Source: JADCCX01 sp051649305
GTDB taxonomy: Bacteria; Pseudomonadota; Alphaproteobacteria; Rhizobiales; Beijerinckiaceae
DNA length: 64,000 bases
Direction: 5' to 3'
Assembly: GCA_051649305.1 (NCBI GenBank)
Contig: JBOFGV010000004.1
Span: forward strand, 1-64,000
Position 1 is the first letter of the stretch; every line of letters begins with the position of its first letter. The notes beneath the pieces are model-generated. The model did not search any database and was not told the DNA's origin. It saw only the letters and a list, made by a program, of their open reading frames with translations. The position numbers and the translations under genes were made by a program. Shown here piece after piece: positions 50,563-59,874 of the stretch.

Positions 50563-50732
50563 GTGAATTGGCAATAGCCTGATTGATCGACTGCCTCAAT
50601 TTCGCCACGCCTGTGGCGCGCATTGAGCATGGGGGCGTTGATCCGTATCGGGACGCCACTGAAAAACACATTGGCCGATAACGGTATGACGCCTCCACCC
50701 TTCAACTAAAAAATTAGGTTTGGGAGGAAGCT

Positions 50733-51875
50733 ATGGACAACCGTCAAATGGCGGGCGCGCAGGCGTCTGCCAAGAATTCTGAACTGTCTGAAACGCACAG
50801 CATCAAGCTTGACCGCAGAAGTATTATGACCAGTCTTGCAGCCACAGGCTTGGCCGGGATGACAGGTGATGCTTTTGCGCGCAGTTTTCAGCCGGGTGAT
50901 CCAGTACGCTATCCCGATCCGGATATCATCGCGCTGGACAAGCGCTTCAACAAATACAAGCTTGGCAACACCGCCATACAGCGCATTTACACAGGCATGT
51001 CCTGGGCGGAAGGTCCGGCATGGAACGGCGTCGGGCGTTATCTGTTGTGGAGCGATATCCCTGCTGACGAGAATTTACGCTGGCTTGAGGAGGATGGCCA
51101 TGTCTCGCGCCGGTTCCGTTCCCCCGCCGGCAATTCCAATGGCAATACCTTTGATTTTCAGGGGCGTCAGCTCGCTTGCCAGCATGGCACACGCAAGGTT
51201 GTGCGCTACGAGCATAACGGCAAGGTGACTGTTCTGGCCGAGAAATTTGACGGCAAGGAATTGAATGCGCCCAACGATGTCGTGGTGCATCCCAATGACG
51301 GTTCTATCTGGTTTACTGATCCCGGCTACGGCTCGCTGATGGAATATGAAGGAAACCGGCTTCCCGCCAGCGCCAGCAACGTCAGTCCAATCCAGAAAGA
51401 GGCCGTCTACCGTATCGATGGTCAAAGCGGCGCAATGACCAAAGTGGCGGATCAGCCCTTCAAGCCCAATGGTCTGTGCTTCAGCGCGGACTACCGGAAG
51501 ATGTATGTGGCCGATACTGGAATCTCGCACTACCCGGAGGCCAAAAGCCAGATCTGGGTCTATGACATCGACGGCGCGACGCTGAAGAACCCGAAGGCCT
51601 TCGTCAGCATGGAGTGGAACGGCAAGACAGGCTTTGCCGATGGCATCCGCTGCGATGAGGATGGCAACATCTGGTCATCCGCAGGCTGGGTGGGTGATGG
51701 GTATGACGGCGTGCATGTCTTCGCGCCCGACGGTGTCAGGATTGGCCAGATCAAATTGCCGGAAATCTGCTCGAATGTGTGCTTTGGTGGCGCAAAACGC
51801 AACCGCCTGTTCATGACGGCCAGTCAGTCACTCTATGCCGTCTATGTGGAAACAAGGGGTGCGCATATCACGTGA
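50733..51875 (+). CDS. SMP-30/gluconolactonase family protein, exported
   Basis: The 380-residue protein has a six-bladed beta-propeller of the SMP-30/gluconolactonase/LRE type. The metal-site residues lie in FTDPGYG, NGLCFSADYRKMYVADTG and FADGIRCDEDGNIWSS. A twin-arginine-like signal (DRRSIMTSLAATGLAG) within residues about 27-50 suggests export. GGGAGGAAG is its ribosome site. Likely hydrolyses a sugar-derived or aromatic lactone; substrate unknown. Confidence 0.88.
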   Translation: MDNRQMAGAQASAKNSELSETHSIKLDRRSIMTSLAATGLAGMTGDAFARSFQPGDPVRYPDPDIIALDKRFNKYKLGNTAIQRIYTGMSWAEGPAWNGVGRYLLWSDIPADENLRWLEEDGHVSRRFRSPAGNSNGNTFDFQGRQLACQHGTRKVVRYEHNGKVTVLAEKFDGKELNAPNDVVVHPNDGSIWFTDPGYGSLMEYEGNRLPASASNVSPIQKEAVYRIDGQSGAMTKVADQPFKPNGLCFSADYRKMYVADTGISHYPEAKSQIWVYDIDGATLKNPKAFVSMEWNGKTGFADGIRCDEDGNIWSSAGWVGDGYDGVHVFAPDGVRIGQIKLPEICSNVCFGGAKRNRLFMTASQSLYAVYVETRGAHIT

Positions 51876-52180
51876 GTTGCATGGGCTGGGCGGCTGATGC
51901 AGCAGCTGTGCTGTAGCGGGCGGTGGGGATAGAAAAACGGGCGTAGCAAAGCGACGACATTTGTCTTTTCTTTTGAGCGAAGCAGAGAAAAAATTAAACG
52001 CTTTCAGTCTTGCAGTGGGTGCTGCGGTTGGTTCGTAGAATGATGAATAAGAGAGTGATATGGTTTATTTTTTAGTCGCGCGATGCACATGATGTCAGCA
52101 ATTTTACATATTTCCAAAATAATGCTTGCGGCAGGTCAGTGTAAATGTTCCAATATTGAAAATGATAATTGGAAATGCAT
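51876..52180. other. AT-rich intergenic region at the left edge of a low-GC insert
   Basis: Composition changes from the local GC-rich level to AT-rich at about 51,930-52,170. It contains no recognisable gene, repeat or tRNA. It should carry the promoter for the ParA-like gene. No integrase or flanking direct repeat is visible. Confidence 0.6.
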
Positions 52181-53245
52181 ATGAAACAAATCGCGATTTT
52201 TAATCATAAGGGCGGCGTAGCAAAAACTACAATGACATTTCACTTGGCATGGATGCTTGCCGAGCTAGGAAAACGCGTTATGGTTGTAGACTGCGACCCC
52301 CAGTGCAATTTAACTGGAATTTTCCTCGGTAGTATTGAAATTGAAGATTATCCCTTCGAAAGCACTAATCCTCAAGAGCCGCAAAATATACGCGATGCGG
52401 TAAGGCCTGCTTTTGAGTCACGTCCTTATTTGATAGAAGCGACAAAATTAGAAGAATCTGTGCAAAGACCGGGATTGTTTCTTTTGCCTGGTCATGTTGG
52501 ACTTTCTGAATACGAAAGTCAGCTGGCTGTTGCTCATGAACTTAGTAATACACTATCTGCACTTCAAAATATACCAGGGGCCTTGCGGCATGCAATATTT
52601 AAGGCGGGAGAAAAATATTCAATAGACTATGCATTGCTAGACATGAGTCCGAGTTTAGGTGCTATTAATCAAAATCTTTTTATGACTAGTGATGCATTTA
52701 TATTGCCAATGGCGCCAGATTTATTTTCCGCAATGGCATTGAAATCATTGGCGCGGACGCTCCCGAAATGGAATGAATGGGGAAAGAAAGCATCCACCAA
52801 TGCAATATTGCAAGCTGCCGATTACCCTTTTCCTGAAATGACTCCCAAGTACCTAGGGTCGTCTGTTCAGAATTTCCGCAAGCGCTCTCGTGACGGGGAG
52901 GAAGCTAGGCCGACCCAAGCTTTCCAAAAGTGGTTTGACAAATTGGCGGAAACCCGTTCGAGCGATCTTCTCATAGCGTTGCAAAAATCTGGCATGCTTC
53001 TTCCACCCGAAACCTATATAGCTGCAGCAGCACCTCCAAATGAGTTTTTAATGGAAATCGGATCTTTGGACGGGTTGATAGCTACAGCTCAAGAGCTCTC
53101 AAAACCCGTCTTTGCGATAGACCTGCTTCGCGATACCACATATAGAGGAGTGGTTGCTGATAATTATCAGGAAAAAATAGATGATGTTCGAAGAAAATTT
53201 AAAGCAGGTGCGGAGAAAGTGATTCAACTCACTTCAACTTTTTAA
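52181..53245 (+). CDS. ParA/Soj-like AAA ATPase in a low-GC two-gene module
   Basis: The 354-residue protein has a deviant Walker A KGGVAKTT (K10 and K15), VVDCDPQCNLTG for the A' region and YALLDMSPSLGAINQN for Walker B. That is the MinD/ParA fold of dimerising P-loop ATPases. The C-terminal third (YLGSSVQNFRKRSRDGEEARPTQAFQKWF onward) is unlike plasmid partition proteins. Base and codon use are AT-rich compared with both flanks, which points to acquisition by transfer. No parB follows; instead a HEPN-type gene begins 2 bases after the stop, so the ATPase and HEPN protein are probably one functional unit. Start ATG 52181 is uncertain by two to four codons. Confidence 0.85.
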   Translation: MKQIAIFNHKGGVAKTTMTFHLAWMLAELGKRVMVVDCDPQCNLTGIFLGSIEIEDYPFESTNPQEPQNIRDAVRPAFESRPYLIEATKLEESVQRPGLFLLPGHVGLSEYESQLAVAHELSNTLSALQNIPGALRHAIFKAGEKYSIDYALLDMSPSLGAINQNLFMTSDAFILPMAPDLFSAMALKSLARTLPKWNEWGKKASTNAILQAADYPFPEMTPKYLGSSVQNFRKRSRDGEEARPTQAFQKWFDKLAETRSSDLLIALQKSGMLLPPETYIAAAAPPNEFLMEIGSLDGLIATAQELSKPVFAIDLLRDTTYRGVVADNYQEKIDDVRRKFKAGAEKVIQLTSTF

Positions 53246-53247
53246 TC

Positions 53248-53910
53248 ATGGAGCGTTTTGGAAATGCTATTGCAACATTCGAACACGCAATTGAGCGTGC
53301 TCGACAAATGATTAAATTGTATGACGCGCTAGAAGCATTAAGACCAAGTGAATCCGCCAATGATGATGCACTACGGTCAGCATACTTTCAGACAGTAAGC
53401 AGTTTTGATTTTTTTTCTCATGAAATTGCAGCGATTGAAGCAAAGTACCGTTTTTCAAATTCAATAAAGACTCGCAATATATCTCTTCCAATGGAAATTA
53501 TTACTATAATTGATGTTCAAGAGAGATTAATTGCTGCTGATCAATTTATTCGGCAAGCTAATTCATATAAAGCGTTTGTCGATCCGGCAAAATTAGCTGA
53601 ATTAATATCTTGCTATTGCGACTCACCATGGAATAAAATTCGAGATAGGATAAACTTATTGAACCATTCTGATAATATAAAGACTGCTGAACAATTAAAG
53701 GGGCAATTAAAGAATATTTGGCGAAGAAGAAATCAAATTGCTCATTCAGCCGATATTAATCCTTCGCTCGCAGGTATTGGCCTTTGGCCGATTGATAAGA
53801 GCGATTCTGAGATAACTATAAAATTCATAGAAATTTTAGGGAGTGTCCTTCCGTATGTTTTCTCACTTCCCCTTGAAGGAGGAGATTTGAATGATTTAGA
53901 GGTTAATTGA
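53248..53910 (+). CDS. HEPN-type putative RNase partner of the ParA-like ATPase
   Basis: The 220-residue, mostly helical protein carries RNQIAH at residues 161-166, preceded by WRRR, which fits the RNxxxH motif of HEPN ribonucleases, especially the RiboL-PSP/MAE-type group. The N-terminal helices (FEHAIERARQMIKLYDAL) also resemble HEPN subunits. No signal or membrane segment is seen. It starts 2 bases after the ATPase stop and shares its low GC. HEPN toxins commonly act in abortive phage defence or as toxin-antitoxin modules; such a role here is inferred. Hypothetical apart from the motif. Confidence 0.72.
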   Translation: MERFGNAIATFEHAIERARQMIKLYDALEALRPSESANDDALRSAYFQTVSSFDFFSHEIAAIEAKYRFSNSIKTRNISLPMEIITIIDVQERLIAADQFIRQANSYKAFVDPAKLAELISCYCDSPWNKIRDRINLLNHSDNIKTAEQLKGQLKNIWRRRNQIAHSADINPSLAGIGLWPIDKSDSEITIKFIEILGSVLPYVFSLPLEGGDLNDLEVN

Positions 53911-54059
53911 TAAATATCGATAGTTTTATTTTAGACTGCAATCTTTAGTCTGTTTTATCTGCACGGAGGCTAGAAGGTAGCATTCAGTTGCGTTTCGAGC
54001 ATAGGCAACAGTCATCGTTGCCACCTTCAATCCTCACCCCTTGCGAATCTCTCTCATTC

Positions 54060-54074
54060 GTTCTATCTTCGTTC
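54060..54074 (+). promoter_or_regulatory. SOS box (LexA site) of uvrA
   Basis: GTTC-TATCTTC-GTTC matches the alphaproteobacterial LexA consensus GTTC-N7-GTTC exactly. It lies 105 bases before the uvrA start codon, so uvrA is predicted to be DNA-damage inducible. Confidence 0.85.
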
Positions 54075-54178
54075 TCATTAAACCGATGCGGCAAATTGTG
54101 CGTATGTCCTGCATGGGCATAGGCGAGGGGCTGTTTTGCGCCTAGACACTGCGTCTCACGGAATAGGGTGCAAGACGC

Positions 54179-57145
54179 ATGGCGGTTTCTCAATCCAGCA
54201 AGGCAAAATCCGGCAAAGCAGACGATATCGAGGCGCTGTTTGATGCCGTGAGTGACCGCCCGCACCGTGATCAGCGCGTGATTGCGGTGCGTGGTGCGCG
54301 CGAGCACAACCTGAAGAATGTTGATCTGACGATCCCGCGAGACAAGCTGGTGGTGTTCACGGGCCTCTCCGGTTCCGGCAAGTCCTCGCTCGCGTTTGAC
54401 ACGATCTACGCCGAGGGGCAGCGCCGCTATGTGGAGTCGCTTTCCGCCTATGCCCGCCAGTTTCTGGAGATGATGCAGAAGCCGGATGTGGACCAGATTG
54501 ATGGCCTCTCGCCCGCTATTTCCATTGAACAGAAGACCACGAGCAAGAACCCGCGTTCTACGGTGGGCACTGTTACCGAGATTTACGATTACATGCGCCT
54601 GCTCTGGGCGCGCGTCGGCGTGCCTTATTCGCCCGCCACCGGCCTGCCCATCGAGAGCCAGACGATCAGCCAGATGGTCGACCGGGTTTTGACCCTGCCC
54701 GAAAAGACCAAGCTGTTGCTGATGGCGCCCGTTGTGCGTGGCCGCAAGGGCGAGTTCCGCAAGGAGTTTGGGGAATGGCAGAAGAAAGGCTTCCAGCGCG
54801 TCAAGGTGAACGGCGAAATCTACGAGATTGGCGATGCGCCGGTGCTCGACAAGAAGTTCAAGCATGACATTGATGTTGTGGTGGACCGCATTGTGGTGCG
54901 CTCTGATATCGCTGCGCGTTTGGCGGAAAGCTTCGAGACGGCGCTTGGCCTCGCGGAAGGCATCGCGGTTGTTGAGTTTGTGGACGAGAAGGACGAGGAC
55001 GGCGCAGCGCGGCGCATTCTCTTTTCCGAGAAATTCGCCTGTCCGGTCTCTGGCTTCACGATTTCAGAAATCGAGCCGCGTCTGTTCTCGTTCAACAACC
55101 CCTTCGGCGCTTGCCCCACCTGCGGCGGCATTGGCCACGAGATGCGGATTGATCCTGAAATGGTGGTGCCGGACCGCGCCTTGTCTTGCAAGAAAGGCGC
55201 GGTTGCGCCATGGGCCAAGTCCACCTCGCCCTATTATGGCCAGACGCTCGATGCGCTCGCCAAGCATTTTGGCTTTTCATTGACCAAGCCCTGGGATGAA
55301 TTGCCCGCCAAGGCTCAGAACGTCATTCTTTATGGTTCGGGCAATGAAGACGTGAAGTTCCAGTACGACGACGGCCTGCGCAACTACGAGGTGAAAAAGC
55401 CGTTCGAGGGCGTGATCATCAATCTGGAGCGGCGTTTCAAGGAAACCGACAGCGATTGGGCGCGCGAAGAAATTGGCCGCTTCATGTCCGAAACGCCGTG
55501 CCACGCCTGCGAGGGCAACCGCCTGAAGCCAGAGGCTTTGGCAGTGAAGATCGCGGGCTGCCATGTGTCTGAAGTGACGAAGCTTTCCGTGCGCGATGCC
55601 AACCAGTGGTTTGCAGATCTGCCGCACAAACTGACCGACAAGCAGCGTGAGATTGCCTCGCGCATCCTGAAAGAAATCCGTGATCGTTTGCGGTTTCTGG
55701 TGGATGTCGGCCTTGAGTATCTCTCTCTGGGCCGCTCATCCGGCACGTTGTCTGGCGGGGAAAGCCAGCGCATTCGTTTGGCGTCGCAAATCGGCTCCGG
55801 CCTTACCGGCGTGCTTTATGTGCTCGATGAGCCGTCGATTGGCCTGCACCAGCGCGACAACGAGCGGTTGCTCGGCACGTTGCGTCGCCTGCGCGATATC
55901 GGCAACACTGTGATTGTGGTGGAGCACGACGAGGACGCCATTCTGCAGGCGGATTATGTGGTGGATGTGGGGCCGGGGGCTGGCATCCACGGCGGGCAGA
56001 TTGTGGCGGAGGGTACACCCAAAGAGGTGATGAGCAATCCGGCGTCGCTTACCGGCAAATATCTCACCGGCGAAATGCAGGTTGCTGTTCCCGCCAAACG
56101 CCGCAAGCCGATGAAATCGAAGATGCTGAAAATCGTCAACGCGCGGGGCAACAACCTCAAGAACGTGACGGTTGAAGTTCCGCTGGGCACCTTCACCTGC
56201 ATCACAGGTGTTTCCGGTGGCGGCAAATCCACATTGGTGATCGATACCCTGTTCAAGCTTGCCGCCAAGCGATTGAACGGGGCGATGGAGCACCCCGCAC
56301 CTCATGACAGGATCGAGGGCCTCGAACATCTCGACAAGGTGATTGATATCGACCAGTCGCCGATTGGCCGCACGCCGCGCTCTAATCCCGCCACCTATAC
56401 CGGCGCATTCACGCCGATCCGTGAGTGGTTTGCGCAACTGCCTGAGGCGAAGGCGCGCGGCTATCAGCCTGGGCGATTTTCGTTCAACGTTAAGGGAGGG
56501 CGCTGCGAGGCCTGCCAGGGTGACGGTGTTATCAAGATCGAGATGCACTTCCTTCCGGATGTCTATGTCACCTGTGATGTCTGCAAGGGCAAGCGCTATG
56601 ACCGCGAGACATTGGAAGTGAAGTATCGCAACAAATCGATTGCAGAAGTGCTTGATTCAACAGTGGAAGAGGCTCGCGATCTGTTCAAGGCCGTGCCGTC
56701 GATCCGTGACAAGATGGAGACATTGGCACGCGTCGGTCTGAATTACGTGAAGGTTGGCCAGCAGGCGACTACCCTGTCGGGTGGTGAGGCGCAGCGGGTG
56801 AAGCTCTCCAAGGAATTGTCGAAGCGAGCAACAGGCCGCACGCTCTACATCCTCGATGAACCGACAACCGGCCTGCATTTCCACGATGTCGCCAAACTGC
56901 TGGAGGTGCTGCACGAGTTGGTGGAGCAGGGGAATACAGTTGTTGTGATCGAGCACAATCTTGAGGTGATCAAGACGGCAGATTGGGTCATTGATATGGG
57001 GCCTGAAGGTGGTGACGGCGGCGGTGAGGTTGTTGGTGTGGGTACACCTGAAGATATTGCTGCCAACAAGATGAGCCACACAGGGCGCTTTCTGGCAGAA
57101 GTTCTGGCTCGCAGGCCACTGGTGAAGTCAAAGGCTGCTGAGTAA
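54179..57145 (+). CDS. uvrA: Excinuclease ABC subunit A
   Basis: The 988-residue DNA damage sensor has two ABC ATPase modules: Walker A GLSGSGKSSLAF and GVSGGGKST, signatures LSGGESQRIRLA and LSGGEAQRVKLS. The second zinc module is complete (CEACQGDG and CDVCKGKRY). The first zinc module reads CPVSG...CPTCGG, with Ser in place of one Cys, a change I recall from other alphaproteobacteria. It loads UvrB at lesions. LexA control is indicated by the upstream SOS box. Confidence 0.97.
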   Translation: MAVSQSSKAKSGKADDIEALFDAVSDRPHRDQRVIAVRGAREHNLKNVDLTIPRDKLVVFTGLSGSGKSSLAFDTIYAEGQRRYVESLSAYARQFLEMMQKPDVDQIDGLSPAISIEQKTTSKNPRSTVGTVTEIYDYMRLLWARVGVPYSPATGLPIESQTISQMVDRVLTLPEKTKLLLMAPVVRGRKGEFRKEFGEWQKKGFQRVKVNGEIYEIGDAPVLDKKFKHDIDVVVDRIVVRSDIAARLAESFETALGLAEGIAVVEFVDEKDEDGAARRILFSEKFACPVSGFTISEIEPRLFSFNNPFGACPTCGGIGHEMRIDPEMVVPDRALSCKKGAVAPWAKSTSPYYGQTLDALAKHFGFSLTKPWDELPAKAQNVILYGSGNEDVKFQYDDGLRNYEVKKPFEGVIINLERRFKETDSDWAREEIGRFMSETPCHACEGNRLKPEALAVKIAGCHVSEVTKLSVRDANQWFADLPHKLTDKQREIASRILKEIRDRLRFLVDVGLEYLSLGRSSGTLSGGESQRIRLASQIGSGLTGVLYVLDEPSIGLHQRDNERLLGTLRRLRDIGNTVIVVEHDEDAILQADYVVDVGPGAGIHGGQIVAEGTPKEVMSNPASLTGKYLTGEMQVAVPAKRRKPMKSKMLKIVNARGNNLKNVTVEVPLGTFTCITGVSGGGKSTLVIDTLFKLAAKRLNGAMEHPAPHDRIEGLEHLDKVIDIDQSPIGRTPRSNPATYTGAFTPIREWFAQLPEAKARGYQPGRFSFNVKGGRCEACQGDGVIKIEMHFLPDVYVTCDVCKGKRYDRETLEVKYRNKSIAEVLDSTVEEARDLFKAVPSIRDKMETLARVGLNYVKVGQQATTLSGGEAQRVKLSKELSKRATGRTLYILDEPTTGLHFHDVAKLLEVLHELVEQGNTVVVIEHNLEVIKTADWVIDMGPEGGDGGGEVVGVGTPEDIAANKMSHTGRFLAEVLARRPLVKSKAAE

Positions 57146-57293
57146 AAGCCGAATGTTCGCCACAATGACGCCATAGTCTCACGGCCATTTCGCAATGTTT
57201 CGTGTTTGTTCAGAACAATGCAATTCCTGAGCTATTTCGTGGTTTTGTATTCGAAGGCCTGTGCAATTGTCATCACTGTGGAGGGATAGGACA

Positions 57294-57608
57294 ATGAAAG
57301 TTCTTCTGCTATCTCGTGCTTTTCTCGCTGTAGGCTTTTGTGCCTCGCTCGCCATTCCAGTGCTCGCCCAGGACGCTGTCGGCATTCCAGTCTGTGATGC
57401 TTTTCTGACAAAATACGATGCTTGCATGAAAAATCAGCCTGCTGCCCAGAAGGCACAGTTTGATCAAATGATGACGCAAATGCGCACAAGCTGGAAACAG
57501 ATGGCGGCCAACCCCCAAAGCAAACCTGCGCTTGAAACTGCCTGCAAACAAATCACGGATCAGATGAAAACCCAGTTGAATGCCGCGCCTTACAACTGCG
57601 GATTTTGA
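57294..57608 (+). CDS. Small exported protein, unknown family
   Basis: The 104-residue protein starts with a signal peptide (MKVLLLSRAFLAVGFCASLA, cleavage near VLAQDA). The mature part of about 78 residues is helical and polar, with cysteines in IPVCDAFLTKYDACM, ALETACKQ and PYNCGF, enough for two disulfides. I do not recognise a named family. ATG 57294 follows GAGGGATAGGA. It stands alone between uvrA and the HerA-like gene. Confidence 0.75.
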   Translation: MKVLLLSRAFLAVGFCASLAIPVLAQDAVGIPVCDAFLTKYDACMKNQPAAQKAQFDQMMTQMRTSWKQMAANPQSKPALETACKQITDQMKTQLNAAPYNCGF

Positions 57609-57738
57609 ATTCGAACAGAATGTGCTGTTGATTTGAAGCAGAAATATAAGCGCATTCTATCTCGGCATTTACGCAAATTGGTTACAGCCTTTTAAGATGA
57701 TTGAGGCACAATCCCTGAAAAATAGGGACTTTGCGTCT

Positions 57739-59439
57739 ATGAATATTCCTCTTCATGCTGCCCAGTTTCAAACTGTAGCTGACTCCGAGCGTCGCGATCA
57801 CGAGCAGCCGATTGAGCGCATGATGGGGAAGGTCATCTCCGTAAATGGCGCCCGTGCGACCATTTCAACCTCCGCCACCAACGCCCAGAACGTCAACATT
57901 GAGTATTGGAGCATAGGCAAGCTCATATCCATCAATCTCGGCTCAACCCGGATTGTGGGCATGGTCTACGATATGACCGTGAAGCATGATCAGTGGGATG
58001 ACCACGCTGCCAATCTGCTGATGGTGCAGGTGGAACTGGTTGGTGAGGTGGCTGATCAGCCCGATGGTCGCTTGCTGTTTCGCCGTGGTATTGCGCGTTA
58101 CCCTTGGCTGGGTGCAACAGCGCACCGCATCAGAACCGCTGATTTGCGCGCTGTGTTCGATCTCGGAGACCGTAAGGGCGTCGAGATTGGCCGCGTTTCG
58201 CAGGATGAGGCTATCCCGGCCATGGTCAACATTCAGGATATGCTGAGCAAGCATTTCTCGGTTGTGGGAACGACAGGTGTCGGTAAGTCCAGCGCTGTGT
58301 CATTGCTGGTGCGCAAGGCGGTTGAAGTGAAGCCTGATCTGCGTGTTCTGGTGCTCGATCCGCACAATGAATATGCCCACGCTTTCAAGGACAACTCGAT
58401 CACGCTTGACGCCAACACGCTTGATTTGCCGCATTGGCTTTTCAAGTTTGATGAGCTGCTGGATGTCATCTACCGTGGTCGCCCGTCTTCAAACGACGAG
58501 ACAGACATTCTGCGTGAGCTCGTTCCGCTCGCCAAAGCGCAGTTCGCCGTAAACCAGAATGCGGTTTTTTCATCCTCCAGCATTCTGAGGAAGTCGGCAG
58601 AAGGCATTTCCTTCACGCCGGATTCGCCGTCACCTTACAGGATGATGGACCTGATTGCCCTGCTGGATGAAATGATGGGCAAGCTTGATCCGCGCCATGA
58701 TCGCTATCACCTGCGGGTGCTTAAGGGGCGTCTTGAGGGCCTGAGCACAGATCCACGCTTCCGCTTCATGTTTGGGCGTGGTGCTACGGAAGACAACATC
58801 GAGACCGTTCTGGGCAAGCTGTTTCGTATTCCCCATGGTGGCAGCCCTATTACTGTGTTGCAGCTCGCAGGCCTGCCCTCAGAAGTTCTGAACGCGGTTG
58901 TTGCGGTTCTGGCCAGACTGGCATTTGACCTTGCCATGTGGAGTGGCGATGGTTTTGAAGTGCTCGTTCTTTGCGAGGAAGCGCACCGCTATGTGCCGCA
59001 AGATACCAGCATGGGCTTTGGACCGACGCGGCAGTCTATCGCGCGGATTGCCAAGGAGGGCCGCAAGTATGGCTGTTATATCGGGGTAGTAACGCAGCGC
59101 CCCGGCGAGCTTGATCCGACCATTCTGTCCCAGTGCTCAACGGTTTTTGCCATGCGTCTTGGCAATGATCGCGACCAGGAAATCATCCGTTCTGCTATTG
59201 CAGACTCGTCTGCCAGCACCATCACCTTCCTGTCTGCCATCGGTAACCGCGAAGCAATCGCCTTCGGTGAAGGTGTGGCTACGCCGATGCGTATGCGGTT
59301 CACGACGCAGACGCAGGCGCAATTGCCTTGTGCCGCCTTGCATGCTTCGCACAACAGCTACCCTGGACTGCAGGGGCAGGTAAGCATGCGCGCAATAGTC
59401 AGCAAGATGCGCGGCGGAACAGATTCAACAGAGTTCTGA
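57739..59439 (+). CDS. HerA-like ATPase (DUF87)
   Basis: The 566-residue protein has the HerA barrel near the N-terminus (MGKVISVNGARATISTSATN). A FtsK/HerA-type ATPase core follows with Walker A VGTTGVGKSSAVSLLVRKA, LVLDPHNEYAHAF, Walker B VLVLCEEAHRYVP and sensor VTQRPGELDPTILSQC. Family members translocate DNA with NurA in end resection; no nurA is seen here. In bacteria stand-alone HerA-like proteins occur in varied contexts. ATG 57739 has AGGGA upstream; ATG 57697 would add 14 residues. Confidence 0.85.
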   Translation: MNIPLHAAQFQTVADSERRDHEQPIERMMGKVISVNGARATISTSATNAQNVNIEYWSIGKLISINLGSTRIVGMVYDMTVKHDQWDDHAANLLMVQVELVGEVADQPDGRLLFRRGIARYPWLGATAHRIRTADLRAVFDLGDRKGVEIGRVSQDEAIPAMVNIQDMLSKHFSVVGTTGVGKSSAVSLLVRKAVEVKPDLRVLVLDPHNEYAHAFKDNSITLDANTLDLPHWLFKFDELLDVIYRGRPSSNDETDILRELVPLAKAQFAVNQNAVFSSSSILRKSAEGISFTPDSPSPYRMMDLIALLDEMMGKLDPRHDRYHLRVLKGRLEGLSTDPRFRFMFGRGATEDNIETVLGKLFRIPHGGSPITVLQLAGLPSEVLNAVVAVLARLAFDLAMWSGDGFEVLVLCEEAHRYVPQDTSMGFGPTRQSIARIAKEGRKYGCYIGVVTQRPGELDPTILSQCSTVFAMRLGNDRDQEIIRSAIADSSASTITFLSAIGNREAIAFGEGVATPMRMRFTTQTQAQLPCAALHASHNSYPGLQGQVSMRAIVSKMRGGTDSTEF

Positions 59440-59663
59440 CGTCACCCTATATCATTTACACATCAGGAAGAGTGATGAATGAATGGTGATTCTGTGAATA
59501 TCTAAAAGAAATGTGAATGAGATATGCGTTTGATGCATGTCTCCTGTTGTTTCATTTCGCTCCCATTCGCCACAAGAATGTCCATATTGCACTGCACAAA
59601 CGGTGCCGTTGGCGAGGCAAAAGCGTTGCCCCACCCGTAAAAACAGTTCTCAGGAGACTAAAA

Positions 59664-59819
59664 ATGATTATTTCGCAGATTATCGCCCGCGTCCGTCAAT
59701 ACATGCGTTACCGTGCATCCATGCGCGCCCTTTCTGCTCTTAACGAGCGCGAATTGAGCGACATTGGTCTGACACGCGGTGATATCGCGAGTGTTGCGCG
59801 TCAGGCTGCTGCTGCCTGA
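59664..59819 (+). CDS. DUF1127 small protein
   Basis: The 51-residue protein has the DUF1127 core YMRYRASMRALSALNERELSDIGLTRGDIASVAR. CAGGAG lies 11 bases before the ATG. In Agrobacterium and Rhodobacter, short DUF1127 proteins take part in RNA turnover, phosphate and stress physiology. An intrinsic terminator follows 28 bases after the stop. Confidence 0.92.
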   Translation: MIISQIIARVRQYMRYRASMRALSALNERELSDIGLTRGDIASVARQAAAA

Positions 59820-59846
59820 TTTTTTCAAGGCAACCAGCGACTTTTC

Positions 59847-59873
59847 AAAAACCCTGCGCGAGCGGGGTTTTTT
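59847..59873. terminator. Bidirectional intrinsic terminator
   Basis: Stem ACCCTGC/GCGGGGT (one G-U pair) closed by the GCGA tetraloop, extended by AAAA/TTTT. A U-run follows on the plus strand and the complementary A-run gives one on the minus strand. It sits between the DUF1127 stop and the convergent alkB-like stop (59875), so it can end both transcripts. Confidence 0.9.
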
Positions 59874-59874
59874 G

